Origin: Sycobia sp. Sy_11
Taxonomy: Eukaryota; Arthropoda; Insecta; Hymenoptera; Epichrysomallidae
DNA: 64,000 bases
Reading direction: 5' to 3'
NCBI GenBank assembly: GCA_018907035.1
Contig: JACCIC010000064.1
Location: forward strand, 434,001-498,000
The stretch's first letter is position 1; each line of letters starts with the position of its first letter. This document shows positions 54,713 to 64,000 of the stretch, one piece after another. Position numbers and translations under genes: made by a program. The notes under the pieces are model-generated. The model made no database searches. It was not told where the DNA came from and saw only the letters and a list, made by a program, of their open reading frames with translations.

Positions 54713-55340
54713 TGTAACGTTACGTCCCTGGTGTAAGCTACTTCGTGCTCCTGTTCAACCTATCTCGGCACCTGATCGCTCAGCCCATCGTCAGGCTCTT
54801 TTCCCTATATCAGATACGAAACGTTTTTTTCTTCGCGTCTTCGACTTGCAGAAGAGTTGCTCCGGTTCAACCCACCTCGGCACCTGACAGCTCAACCTGC
54901 CGTCAGGCTCGCTCGTGCAAATCTCTTTTAATTTTCCGCTGTATTTGCACTACAGATTTGGTCTACGCTCAAACCGCGTAGACCCTTGGCCGCTCAGACC
55001 ACCACCAAAGTGTAAAAATTTATTTAAATTCAATTCTAGCTCTCGTTCAACCCGTTAGAGTTTTGAATTGAGTTATTGTTTAATTTCTTATGAGAATTAG
55101 GTTTTATTGTGGAGCTAGGTTTACACATTTGCTTTCCATATAAACCCTTTTTCATTTAACAATATTTATTAGAAAAAGATATCAATAACAAAATCTTGAA
55201 ATATAATATCAAAAAAATTGAAATACAAAATTAAAAAATTATTGAAAAAAACTACATATAAATTTTGACTGTCGCACCGCTGTGCTTGTCCTTTTTCATT
55301 TAGTACTAGGGTGGCTCGCTAACCACGATTCGCTGTAACA
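54713..55340 (+). other. LTR-like, hairpin-rich region
   Basis: It starts TGTAACGTTACG, like 14506, and may end at ctgtaaca (55340). Two copies of a block beginning gttcaacc and containing ctcggcacctga and gtcaggctc lie at 54753-54797 and 54865-54910, each with a cctga(c/t)/gtcagg stem. A third relative lies at 58401-58440, next to hairpin array B. Further perfect stems are gtgcaaat/atttgcac (54915-54950) and gtctacgc/gcgtagac (54961-54983). There is no coding frame. No target duplication was found. Confidence 0.4.
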
Positions 55341-56044
55341 AACGTTTTGTTTCAATTATAAATTTAACATAAATATGTTCTAAGCATTTAGCCTCCCGTG
55401 GCTTTAGAAGATTATATTTTAATTTCTTATTAAATTTTAATTTATTACATTATTTATTTTGCGCGTTACGCGTTCGAATCTCACGCTGAGTGTGCGAGAA
55501 TGTGCCATTCGCTATCGCGTCGATGACAGGTTCCCCCTCGACTAACTGGTTTCGAGGCGACCGGCACATTGAATTTTACATCCAGTGCGCCGTTCTTTAA
55601 GTTTTGAGAGTCAGAATGATCCCCACTCTTCGACCGTTTACCTCTCACCGCTACGCACCATGAAGCTCTCGGTTTTCTTCTCTCTCTCTATTTTTTCGCT
55701 TTTCTGCGGGGCTCTTCTCGTGCGGTCGTTAGCTTTAGAGAAATAGAATTATATATTGTACTATAATGTAATACATAATTCTACTTCTTTTGCAACGGTT
55801 TATTATTAATTAATTAATTAATTAATAATAGAGATTTTTATTGTTAATGAATTGCGCAAGCTTATAGTTCGCCGCAAAATATATTAAATTATGCAATGTC
55901 TTTTCACAAACATTCATAAATATTGAATCTACAAGTAATTAATTTAAATTCATTCGATGGACTAGGAATTATAGTTTATTTTGTGTACTGTTCAGTAAAA
56001 GATACAATTCCTCAATAGTTTTTAACCATTTACATCACTATAAA
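55341..56044. other. Non-coding stretch with further strong hairpins
   Basis: aatgtgcc (55499-55506) pairs with ggcacatt (55563-55570) around a loop that itself holds cctcga/tcgagg. An AT-rich hairpin gaattat/ataattc lies at about 55747-55784, followed by a short (ttaa)n tract near 55805. No gene seen. Confidence 0.5.
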
Positions 56045-56430
56045 CTTTTCAAAGCAGGGCCCGCAAGTACATGTGAAAATAATTTTTAAATTATATTTTC
56101 ATAGTATTGTATTCCCACGTTATAAACAAGTGAGTGCATCTAATAATTTCGAAACATATATGAATTGGCACTTATACATATTTACATCTACTTAACTATG
56201 TAAAAATTTATTTCAATATTTTTTTTTGTTTAAATTACAAAAAAATCAAATATAATCCTGAAATGTCATTTTATTACTATCTTACGCTATAATTTGTTTT
56301 CTAAGAATAAAGAACCTTTAAGTGTAACTGTGAAGTTTAATTATAAAAAAATACCATCTATATAAATACAATGCATTATAGAGAATACCTATTATATACT
56401 TTTTTTGTACTTTTTTATTAAATAATTTGA
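56045..56430. repeat. Right arm of the large inverted repeat
   Basis: Inverted partner of 52250-52745. Between the arms lie mariner copy 2 and the LTR-like region at 54713, both presumably later insertions. Confidence 0.75.
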
Positions 56431-56530
56431 AAGAGAGTTCACTTTTTTTTAAGAATCCGATATTTGTGTAATTGACTACGTCATATAATTAGGACACATT
56501 TTTCATTCTATAAATATAATATATTATAGA

Positions 56531-57233
56531 TGTTCGGGGAAACTATGGGTGAAAGTGATATGTATATATGTTTTCTGTATATACGTTATATGTGTGGATT
56601 TGTATCCATATATGAGTATGTGTAGGTGTATGTGTATGCGTGCATATCTATGAACCGTAGGTAGAGGTAACGGTGTAGCGAGGGGCGGAGCATAGTCGGG
56701 GAGACGTCCTAATGAGAGGGAAACCCAAATTTCGCTGCGCAGTCCTAGGAGTGGGGCTGATTTTATACATTTATTTATGCTCTGGAAAACATTGTATAGT
56801 GTATACGATCTATGAGAGAGAAATCGCGCGCTGGTGATCGAGTAGCTTCAGTTTGCACTCGCGTATCCGAGGTAGAACGTCGTGTAAGCTTTGTGTGCGT
56901 GTATCTAGTGGAAATAAAAGTTTATTTAGTGTAAATAGGAAATGTGCTTAGTATAAATAAAAAGTGTACTGTGAGTGCTATGCGGGTGTGTCCGTAAATC
57001 AGCGGACAAGACGCTTCAGGAAGCCGTCTTGTTAAGTGAACCCTCGCTCTGAGCAACCTAAGTGCAGCGCGTCGAGAAGACTCGTAGCGAGCTCTTGACG
57101 ATTGTCCGATTACGTACGCAGTGCAAGGGCTGTACCCATTCCCAAGATGTCGGGGCACTGCGGCATGTGTGATGATTTGCGTAGGTTTGCTCCCGTCCTG
57201 AATACCACAAAAATACCTGGTGCGTGACACACA
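56531..57233 (+). mobile_element. Probable 5' LTR (or solo LTR) of a gypsy-like element
   Basis: The sequence runs from TGTTCGGGG to GACACACA (TGT...ACA termini). It is followed after one base by tggcgcc at 57235, a typical primer-binding-site start. Inside are TATAAATA at 56952, then the shared word atcagcgg (56998-57005) and a strong hairpin acaagacg/cgtcttgt (57006-57032). No gag or pol follows, so the internal part is lost. Confidence 0.55.
57006..57032 (+). other. Hairpin in LTR after the atcagcgg word
   Basis: acaagacg pairs with cgtcttgt and the stem continues as cttc/gaag with one bulged c: 12 base pairs with a 2-nt loop. Equivalent positions at 51507 and 62860 hold different stems. 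Confidence 0.8.
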
Positions 57234-57234
57234 A

Positions 57235-57252
57235 TGGCGCCACATCTACTGT
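57235..57252 (+). other. Candidate primer-binding site
   Basis: tggcgccacatctactg, one base after the putative LTR end. Many LTR elements have a site beginning TGG that is complementary to a tRNA 3' end; the exact tRNA was not determined. Confidence 0.5.
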
Positions 57253-57839
57253 AAATGTATGGTGAGATTGTCTGTAGTATGCTTAAGCAGTTAGAGTATG
57301 TATGTATAAAAGTTTATAGCTTGTAAATTCTGTAGGTGTTAAGGTTGATCTCGTTGTTTTTTAATACCATTTATTATAAATAATTTATATAAATTAAATT
57401 AGTTTATTTAGCGCGCGCGTAGTTCCTCGAAATAGTAAAGGTTTTGACGCCGAAGCAAGTTAAGTAATTTACGCGAACTGATTTGATTTGATTTTATTTA
57501 ACCTTCTCCTTTCATCCTGAACTCCATAATATATATACAAATAATATTCAATAGAGAACAGCTTTTAAATGATTAGGAAGTATAATACACGCAATACTTG
57601 CTTTATTTTATACTTTTGTGTAGAGTAATTTAAAGATAATACTGAAATAAATATATTAAAAAGTACACATGATAATGTACAACGCTGAACAAATTTTTCT
57701 TTCCAGCGATATCTTTGGAAAGTCGAGCCTAATTATGTCAGCCGTGTTTTTGCTGAACTGAAACTTTTCTGTCAAACCAATAGTTAATTTATGTTATTTA
57801 ATTACCTTTATATCCGATGGTTTGTATGTATACAATCAG
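57253..57839. other. AT-rich stretch, no internal retroelement genes
   Basis: The expected gag is not found downstream of the candidate primer-binding site. Confidence 0.45.
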
Positions 57840-58050
57840 TCAAGTAAGAGCTTGGACAACGACAAGCAAAATTAATGGTAAAGGTTAAGATATATCCTAC
57901 GAAACTGTCTGAATCCAATGGCTTAAAATGATGTAACACCATGAAGAAGCCTCTGTTGACTGAAAAACGTGTGACAAAGCGACTCACTTGGGCGCATGAG
58001 AATATTTATAGAGATTTTGGAAATGTAATTTTTACTCAATTATGTTCAGA
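57840..58050 (+). pseudogene. Tc1-like transposase fragment
   Basis: Homologous to 44200-44400 at about 80%: a sequence for DISYETV, then words matching KKPLLT and CDKATHLGA in shifted frames. Only the end of the helix-turn-helix region and the start of the catalytic domain remain. Confidence 0.65.
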
Positions 58051-58153
58051 TATAAAAAATAACAAAAATATATTACAATAAAATTACACAATAGAAAATA
58101 TTACAAAAAGGAATAAATAAAGGAAAATCTTTCTGGCTTCGGGCCCTCCGATC

Positions 58154-59040
58154 TGTAACATACAAGAGAGAATTTTATGTTAAACCATATACTATACCTT
58201 ATTACACTAGTTTGCGCACGCTGCTTATTTTGTACAATATTTACACCTTAATTTTAAACGCACTTAATTTACTAATGTCGCGAGCTATATATTTATATAA
58301 ACTTTTACTGGGGCTGGGGGAGTTTGGGGGACGAACGTAGCCTGCTGGTTTATAGCGAGTTATCTGATCGTTGCTCGGTACTTGCTACTTTGTGCCTGCG
58401 ACTCAACACGCCTCGGCCCCTGGTCGCTCAGCACGCCACAAGAATCTTTTCGCAAGCACAGAAAACACGACAGAACTCGTGCACCCAGGATTACGAGTTT
58501 GTTCGGGGCTGGAAGTGAGACCGCTGGGCTTGAACGGAACGCCGCGCACCCAGGATCAAATCTCTTTGAGGGATAGTAAGGCCGCTGGTCTTTAATGGTG
58601 CGCCTCGCAAGCAGTATCAAGCCTTACTAAGGTGCAGGAGGCGTTTTTGGCGAGGCCGTTGGTCTTTAACGGAGCGCCGCGCAATCAGGATCAAGTATCA
58701 CCAGGAAAAAGAGAGGAGTTTTAGTCAAGCCGCTGATCTTTAATGGAGCGCCATGCCACCAGGGTCAAGATTCACTATGATTCGGTAAGGATAGTAGAGT
58801 CTGCTGGTCTTTAATGGAGCGCCATTCAACCAGGATCGCGACTCTACTATTCAGGATTTTCAGACAGGCAGGACTACTAGAACTATGGAGTCAGGATATA
58901 GCTCTAGGGAGCCTTTTTCAGTCGTATCGCCGAGAGAACTGCTTTTGGGGAGGAAAACTCGTCCTTTTATACACGAAAAATTAGTCGATCGGATGATTAC
59001 GCCACCATTCAACTAATTTCGTTCGAGCCGCTTGAAAATA
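58154..59040. other. LTR-like region carrying hairpin array B
   Basis: It starts TGTAACATAC. Parts: AT-rich to 58300, a g-rich patch at about 58312-58335, a relative of the 54.7 kb block at 58401-58440, array B (58474-58897), and a TATAC-containing stretch near 58975. The boundaries are uncertain; a gypsy integrase relic lies further right on the minus strand and could belong to the same element. Confidence 0.3.
58474..58897 (+). repeat. Hairpin array B: conserved loops, copy-specific stems
   Basis: Five full-length copies: B1 stem gaga/tctc (58517-58564, 40-nt loop); B2 tagtaaggc (58574-58582) with gccttacta (58621-58629), 9 bp perfect; B3 with loop 58656-58693 and an imperfect stem; B4 tagtcaagc (58722-58730) with gattcacta (58769-58777), 7 of 9 paired; B5 atagtagagtc (58791-58801) with gactctactat (58840-58850), 11 bp perfect. 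Loops of B2-B5 are 38 nt. The inner hairpin covaries: cgg-agcg-ccg (B3), cgg-aacg-ccg (B1), atgg-agcg-ccat (B4), aatgg-agcg-ccatt (B5). Two short forms flank the array, aactcgt/acgagtt (58474-58499) and ctagaactat/atagctctag (one mismatch, near 58877-58907); their loops contain caggat. Confidence 0.85.
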
Positions 59041-59489
59041 ATCATAATTTTATAATATTGAAATAATAATAATCACATTAAATTTTATATTAATTATAAG
59101 GCTAATTTGCGAATTTGCCCTTAAGGATGCTCGTATTCTTGTAATCTTTTCGGTGTAATTTAGTTCTCTCGGGCATTTATTTCTTACAACAATAATAATA
59201 ATTATTATTATAACAAATTATAATATAATAATTCTGGAGCTGTTTTTCTTAATTTAATTCGCTCGTATTTAAATGATATTTAATCATTATAATACCTATG
59301 ATGATAATTATTATTATAACAAATTAATTTAATTAATACAAATTAACGATAATCATAATTATTATTAGAAAATAATAATAATTATATTAATAATAGTTAT
59401 CATAATAATAAACAATAAAAGTTATTATAGCAAGTTATAAGAAGAATAAAATAATAATTAATTTAGTTTCCGGCTCTGAATATTTAATT

Positions 59490-59533
<44 letters not shown>

Positions 59534-60039
59534 GTATTATAATTACGCCAAGTAATTACGATTATTTTAATAATAATTAATCATACCTTTTGTCTTTTAG
59601 GACGTTCGCACACGTTTAATTATTCGTGTATTCTCATAATATTTACTTGTACGTATTCTTCGATTAGCGTACTGTTTATTAAATAATATATGAAGGGCCA
59701 AAAATGAGACTTTCATATTATTTAATAAAAATGAGGTTATTTGAATATGATAGGTATTTTATTAAGATGTAGTTTATACATATATATATAGAATCTGTAC
59801 AATATTTAGTGATTAGTATAAGTTACATCTATTACAAAAAACACGTTTGTGCTGTTGACCCCTCTCTAATCAACTTCACGAGTCTTGCGTCGCCTGCATG
59901 CACATATAACTACATTTACGCGCATTGTATATGCATAAGAGCATTTTTAAAACATTTACTCATTATAAACTATAGATGTATATGCTCCCTACACTCGGTC
60001 ATCCTGGTTAATCGTCCGTTTCGTTGATGCTACTTGCCA
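59041..60039. other. AT-rich stretch with (AAT)n
   Basis: Many aat/att runs including an uninterrupted (TAA)n at about 59492-59530. agagagggg on the minus strand near 59860 could be a polypurine tract of the element whose integrase lies at 60040-60440. Confidence 0.45.
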
Positions 60040-60440
60040 TGACGACGGTTTCATATACTATACTTTACTCAGTTCTAAAGTTCCTTCACCTGAGCGAACT
60101 CGTTTGACGTCATACGTATTATTAAAGCTTGCTTTTTTAATCTTGTAAGGTCGCAAATATTTCTCTCTATGTTTTCGATCTGGACCGCCCTGGATATGTT
60201 TTATTGTAACTAAATCGCCTACCGTATATATTCACGGATTGTGTCTGCGGAGATTGTAAATTTTTCGATTTTCTCCATTAACCTTTTGATTTGAAATTTA
60301 GCTGAAGTACGAAAGTCGTGTCTTCCATTTTCAAATTGCCATTGAAATTCTTTTTCTAAAATTTCTTTAATATTTACATCTATTGGCCGTCTCGTTTTAG
60401 AGCCTATAAGTAACTCAAAGGGAGTCATTCCTATACTTTT
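60040..60440 (-). pseudogene. Gypsy integrase C-terminal relic
   Basis: Read down from 60428: MTPFELLIGSKTRRPIDVN (the T-P-F-E-L-L-F-G motif after the integrase core), then FQWQFENGRHDFRTSAK and, after a frameshift, YTVGDLVTIKHIQGGPDRK and LRPYKIKKA, which is the G-D-L-V / G-P-Y-x-I DNA-binding end of gypsy integrases. It ends near 60040. Catalytic residues are outside the remaining part. Confidence 0.72.
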
Positions 60441-60680
60441 CTGATAAGTCGCATTTAGTGTTCTTTATAGCCTTCGTGCATTCAATGTTACAAGGTAATA
60501 TTGATAATGGTACAAGGTCCTTATCCACGACGTACGCTGTAGTTCTCAATTTTCCAGTAATAGGAAAATCAACTTTTCTCCGATTGCAAATGATAGGCTC
60601 ACCCAATTTTGAGAATTCAAAAAGGATTAGAAGCATTCTACTCATAACCCTATTCAATGAATACATGTAAGCCATCATAG
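60441..60680 (-). pseudogene. Possible protease-linked fragment of the same element
   Basis: An open stretch of 87 codons (60678-60415) contains KVDFPITGKLRTTAYVVDKD, similar in pattern to the strand following the active site in gypsy proteases. No D-T/S-G is seen, so the assignment is weak. If correct, RT and RNase H have been deleted between it and the integrase. Confidence 0.25.
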
Positions 60681-61664
60681 AATATAATAAATATTAGAAT
60701 TGGGAAATATTTACAAGCATCTGAGAAGTTTTAACACACGTGCAGCGTGTTGCATCTTATATATTTAATAACTCTTGATGTAACACAGATACAACATTTT
60801 TATAAAATAGATTTTTCAGATAAGAATAGAAAACGCAGACGATACTCTGAAGATTAAATATCTATAAATTTTTATAATTCGCTAAACCAATCACTTGTAA
60901 AGTTAATTTGTCTACTAGTGCGCGAATCGGAAGTGTAACGTGAGTCGCACGCTACAAAACTTAATTCTTTTGAAAATATTTGATAACTTCTGACCTAATA
61001 ATCACATGATTTTAAAAAGTACATTTTGTAAATGAGAATGTCAGATTCAAATAGTTTTTCAAATTCGATTTCAATTGAGAGAAAAATGTTACTATTATTT
61101 CAACAATGAAATTATGAATGTTTAAACATTTTAGTAATGCATATATTTTTTAATTTATTTTTAAATTAGATTACAAACTAAAGTATAACTTCTAACTGAA
61201 TAAATCAATTTTTTGAGTAAATGAGTAATTCTTTGAGTAAATCAATTTAAAATATGTGATTTTACAGTAAATCTATCAAATTTTAAAAAATTCATGCTAT
61301 CTTTGCGAAGATACTTTGATTTAATAATATTACTCTAAATAAACCCCGTTCTTGGTTTTTTCAATTTAATTACGTGAATCGCTTTTCAAATGCTTTAAAA
61401 AAAATAAAGTTATCAAAAAATTTACATACATACGCGCGTGCGTCGCGCGCATACACACAAAAGAATACATGCATACATATATACCTACAGATATTTCTGA
61501 TTAAAATCAAAATCATAAAATTCATCAAATATTGTTCAATATTTGAGATATATTTCTAAGAATATATTTTTTTCACTCTTGGGTGATTCCACAGATTAAG
61601 CGATGTAATTAGCGATGTAAATAGAAGAACGTTTTACCTGCGTCCGAAAGATCTGGTCTTTTTC
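60681..61664. other. AT-rich stretch, no gene seen
   Basis: Nothing recognised apart from short purine/pyrimidine alternations (gcgcgtgcgtcgcgcgc near 61433). Confidence 0.45.
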
Positions 61665-61960
61665 TTCAGTTCAGAGAATTTTATCTCTGAACTGAATTTC
61701 AAAATAACCCACTCAACTCGCTAAGTTGATCACTGGTTCGCCAACGGTCCTCACGTATGCGAGCATTGATGTTTTGTCAATGTTTTCCTTACTTCTAGTC
61801 ATTGCAGGTTGTCCTGCACGAGGCTGATTTTCAACTTCAATTTCTTTTTTAAAACGTGAAAAGCAATCCTATATTCTAGTTTTACTGAGAGCAGCATCCC
61901 CATTAGCAGACTTAAGCTTTACAATAGTTTTCGGAGTAGATTCGTCGCTAGAAAACAAAA
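61665..61960 (-). pseudogene. Mariner N-terminal relic with a 13-bp hairpin
   Basis: From about 61960 down: TIVKLKSANGDAALSKTRI, a stop, FSRFKKEIEVENQPRAGQPA, and IDKTSMLAYV, the N-terminal helix-turn-helix region of an irritans-like mariner (A-L-S-x-T-x-x-F-x-W-F-x-R-F-K). It runs into a perfect hairpin, ttcagttcagaga (61665-61677) with tctctgaactgaa (61684-61696). Confidence 0.65.
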
Positions 61961-62427
61961 TTTCACAGCCGCGCGTTGCTCTCGCCAGTCGGTCATCACG
62001 TTTTCGCCGAAATGGAAAAAGGTGTTTCCTTACAAATATTGCAACGGATGAGCCGATACATTTACAGAGATAAAACATCGTACACTAACTCGAGAGACGT
62101 TTCCCAAACATACCTGGTCGAAAAATGGCTATCCCTACCCTCTTTCACCACTACAGACCGATTCCCCTTCCTTCTACCTCCCACCCCGTATCTATATTTC
62201 GTATATTTTTATATTGTAAAGGGAACGACTAGATGTACAAAGCAACTGCCACCGCTCTTGCATCATCACCATCGGTCCATTCTTATAAACCATCCCCATC
62301 GGCATGACGTGCACGTTCAGCCGATTCCACTCAACAAGTGAACGCCCAATCATACTTGCTACCTCAAGACCTATGAGAGTGCGCAGGATCTACTCTGCTG
62401 AACCCAGGCAGCTCGGCTGTCAGTCAT
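61961..62427. other. Mixed-composition stretch, no gene assigned
   Basis: A 121-codon open frame ending at 62341 has a T/P/H-rich composition and no motif, and I regard it as chance. Confidence 0.4.
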
Positions 62428-62428
62428 A

Positions 62429-62487
<59 letters not shown>
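62428..62487. repeat. (GA)n microsatellite
   Basis: GA dinucleotides with one c interruption over 60 bp. Confidence 0.97.
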
Positions 62488-62490
<3 letters not shown>

Positions 62491-62752
62491 GGGGGAAGCA
62501 GCTGCACAAAGTTTTCACAGAGCGATAGGAAATTGCTTCTATGTTATACGAGGATTACTATTTATATTTTGAGCCTTGGCGTACCAAGTATTTACAGGTT
62601 CCACTGATATGTCCAATTAAAAGCTTTGACTCTTTAACTGTAAAAACTTGGACTTCTTAACCATAACCTTCTTTTACTAACTCATTGTTAATAGTTTAGA
62701 TTCACGCGCCTTTGTTTTAATATTAATTTGTATTTGTAAGATTTTATCGGCG

Positions 62753-62753
<1 letters not shown>

Positions 62754-62814
<61 letters not shown>
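62754..62814. repeat. (GT)n microsatellite
   Basis: GT dinucleotides over about 61 bp, directly before the structured unit at 62815. Confidence 0.97.
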
Positions 62815-62817
<3 letters not shown>

Positions 62818-63325
62818 TGCACAGCTAGGTGTCTGAACTGTAAGATTGGCGTATCAGCGGGGCAAGAGACTTTGCCCTTATTGAAATTCCGTTGGCACGG
62901 AAATCCGAGTGCTCCCGGCGGATTTATGTCCGTTGGCTGCCGTTGGCATTGATTAGAAGTGAAACCATGCCCGAGTCATCGAGGCCGCAACGCAGAGTAG
63001 GAGCCATTCGCAGAGCATCTCTTCCCCTAATGGACCTCACGAGCTATGTGAGTACCTGGACTCGCAGACGCTCGATTCGCGCGCATTGGAGTATACCGTG
63101 AGTTTAGATTAAGCGATTGTTAGTTGCTCTATTTTTTATAACGTAACAGTGTTTAGTCTTTAGACTTTGAACTGTAAGCGTTAGCTATTACCTATATGCA
63201 TTTGTGTACATATAGCGATCGGATGATCTCGTGATCAAAACTCATAATCTTAATAAATAGTTCTATTTGCTTACCATTAATTTCGGCTTTTTCCTCTACT
63301 CACTGAGTGGTGTTTTTTTTATGCC
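62815..63325 (+). repeat. Structured LTR-like/leader unit, copy 2
   Basis: Partner of 51465-51975. Shared landmarks: atcagcgg (62853-62860), a following hairpin gggcaa/ttgccc (62860-62877), taggagc...gcagagcat...cttcccc near 62980-63028, a splice-donor-like ccgtgagttt near 63098-63106, and the end hairpin actc-act-gagt with a T-run. An extra stem here is ttccgt/acggaa (about 62886-62901). Non-coding. Confidence 0.55.
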
Positions 63326-63794
63326 ACTCTTTTTCTTTCAATAAATAGATTTTATAATATACTGAATTACTCGTGCGATTTTCATTTACGTTCTCGAATA
63401 TACATTTCTTGCACGTAAGTATGAACTTAATATCATCTATAAATACTAAATACAGAATCAAATACATAGAGCACCAGGTGAGAAACAGATGCGCACTTGC
63501 GCAATCTATCGAATTTTTCTCACATAATAGATTGAAATTCAGTAATAACCCATGCTTTGTGCAGCTGATGGCAGATGTACAAAGTCCGGCAAATTTGAGT
63601 CCCAAATGTACTGATTTTCGGTGGAAAAACTGCTTCAATGATGCATAATAGTTAATCATCATCCCTCAAATTCATAATAAAGTTTTCTAATAGTAGAACG
63701 TAATAAATTACTCTGAAATTCTTTCATAATTGGATGAATAAATCATGCTTTATCATTCGAATAATTTTTTATCAATATCAAATTTTTTTTATAG
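63326..63794. other. AT-rich stretch, no gene seen
   Basis: Open frames on both strands overlap here with no motif; probably chance. It ends in a pyrimidine run that may be an acceptor. Confidence 0.4.
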
Positions 63795-64000
63795 TTTCCA
63801 AATTTTGGGGAATATTGCGGAAGAAATTATTGGACATGATAAAAAGGTACTGTATAGTCGAGTATTGAATGAAGTAAACATAATAATTCCAATGAAAGTA
63901 TTGAAATCATCCATTGCTAGGTTGAAACCATTTGCTGGACAAGTGTATAGTTGTGTTTGTAAATTCACATTAATTATTCGATCTGCGTATTTAGAGACCA
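63795..64000 (+). CDS. Possible exon running off the right edge
   Basis: An acceptor-like aatttttttttatag ends at 63794. From there one frame is open to the window edge, about 68 codons in AT-rich DNA, containing GNIAEEIIGHDKKVLYSR and IPMKVLKSSIARLKPFAG. I do not recognise the protein. The balanced composition and lack of stops suggest coding, but it could also be transposon-derived. Confidence 0.35.

Noticed and set aside
61976..62341. 121-codon plus-strand frame
   Set aside because: No motif, low-complexity T/P/H-rich end, no splice or promoter support; likely chance.
62755..62952. Cysteine/valine repeat protein (MCVCVC...)
   Set aside because: It is the translation of the (GT)n microsatellite running into the structured unit.
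51465..63325. 5' and 3' LTRs of a single ~11.9 kb retrotransposon
   Set aside because: The two units are too diverged from each other, and no gag-pol in matching orientation lies between them; CCT3-flanking and unrelated insertions fill the interval.
1..64000. tRNA, rRNA or microRNA genes
   Set aside because: None was recognised by eye; only hammerhead motifs satisfied a known RNA consensus. A tRNAscan or Rfam search could still find a diverged one.

Overview
The window looks like AT-rich nuclear DNA from an insect, most likely a hymenopteran. I infer this from many mariner elements, Penelope-like retroelements, an errantivirus (gypsy-type element with an env relic), an R1-like non-LTR relic, long AT/GA/GT microsatellites, a CpG-rich promoter-like island, and one clear host exon, the last coding exon of the chaperonin subunit gene CCT3. 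There is no bacterial-type gene organisation. Almost everything recognisable is mobile-element DNA, much of it decayed and nested.

Layout. 0-4.3 kb: unidentified open frame, decayed Ty3/Gypsy RT, decayed mariner between two copies of a ~95 bp repeat. 4.3-11.5 kb (minus): errantivirus with gag, protease, RT, RNase H, integrase and a 5'-truncated env, broken by stops, frameshifts and short tandem duplications. 12-18 kb: mariner and integrase debris, a diverged tandem duplication, an array of small hairpins with copy-specific stems, and a ~450 bp foldback. 18.16-19.41 kb: a young mariner with 33 bp deleted. 19.8-34.9 kb: Penelope-like copies in both orientations with hammerhead ribozyme motifs, interrupted by two mariners and by gag debris plus a CpG-rich island (27.4-30.6 kb). 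35-46.4 kb: R1-like fusion relic, gag-like, mariner, Penelope-like, gypsy RT, Tc1-like and mariner relics. 46.4-50.1 kb: AT-rich, nothing recognised. 50.1-50.6 kb: CCT3 terminal exon (minus). 51-64 kb: a young mariner with an intact 345-residue transposase, LTR-like sequences unusually rich in perfect hairpins (one with a likely primer-binding site), a second hairpin array, a gypsy integrase relic, and a possible exon running off the right edge.

Most unusual signal: short hairpins at 14.92-15.15 kb and 58.47-58.90 kb. Full-length copies share a conserved loop of 38-40 nt with two internal helices, but each is enclosed by its own, different inverted repeat (perfect over 8-12 bp in five copies). 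Compensatory changes are visible in the inner helices. I do not recognise the family. All identifications come from reading the sequence by eye; no database search was possible.
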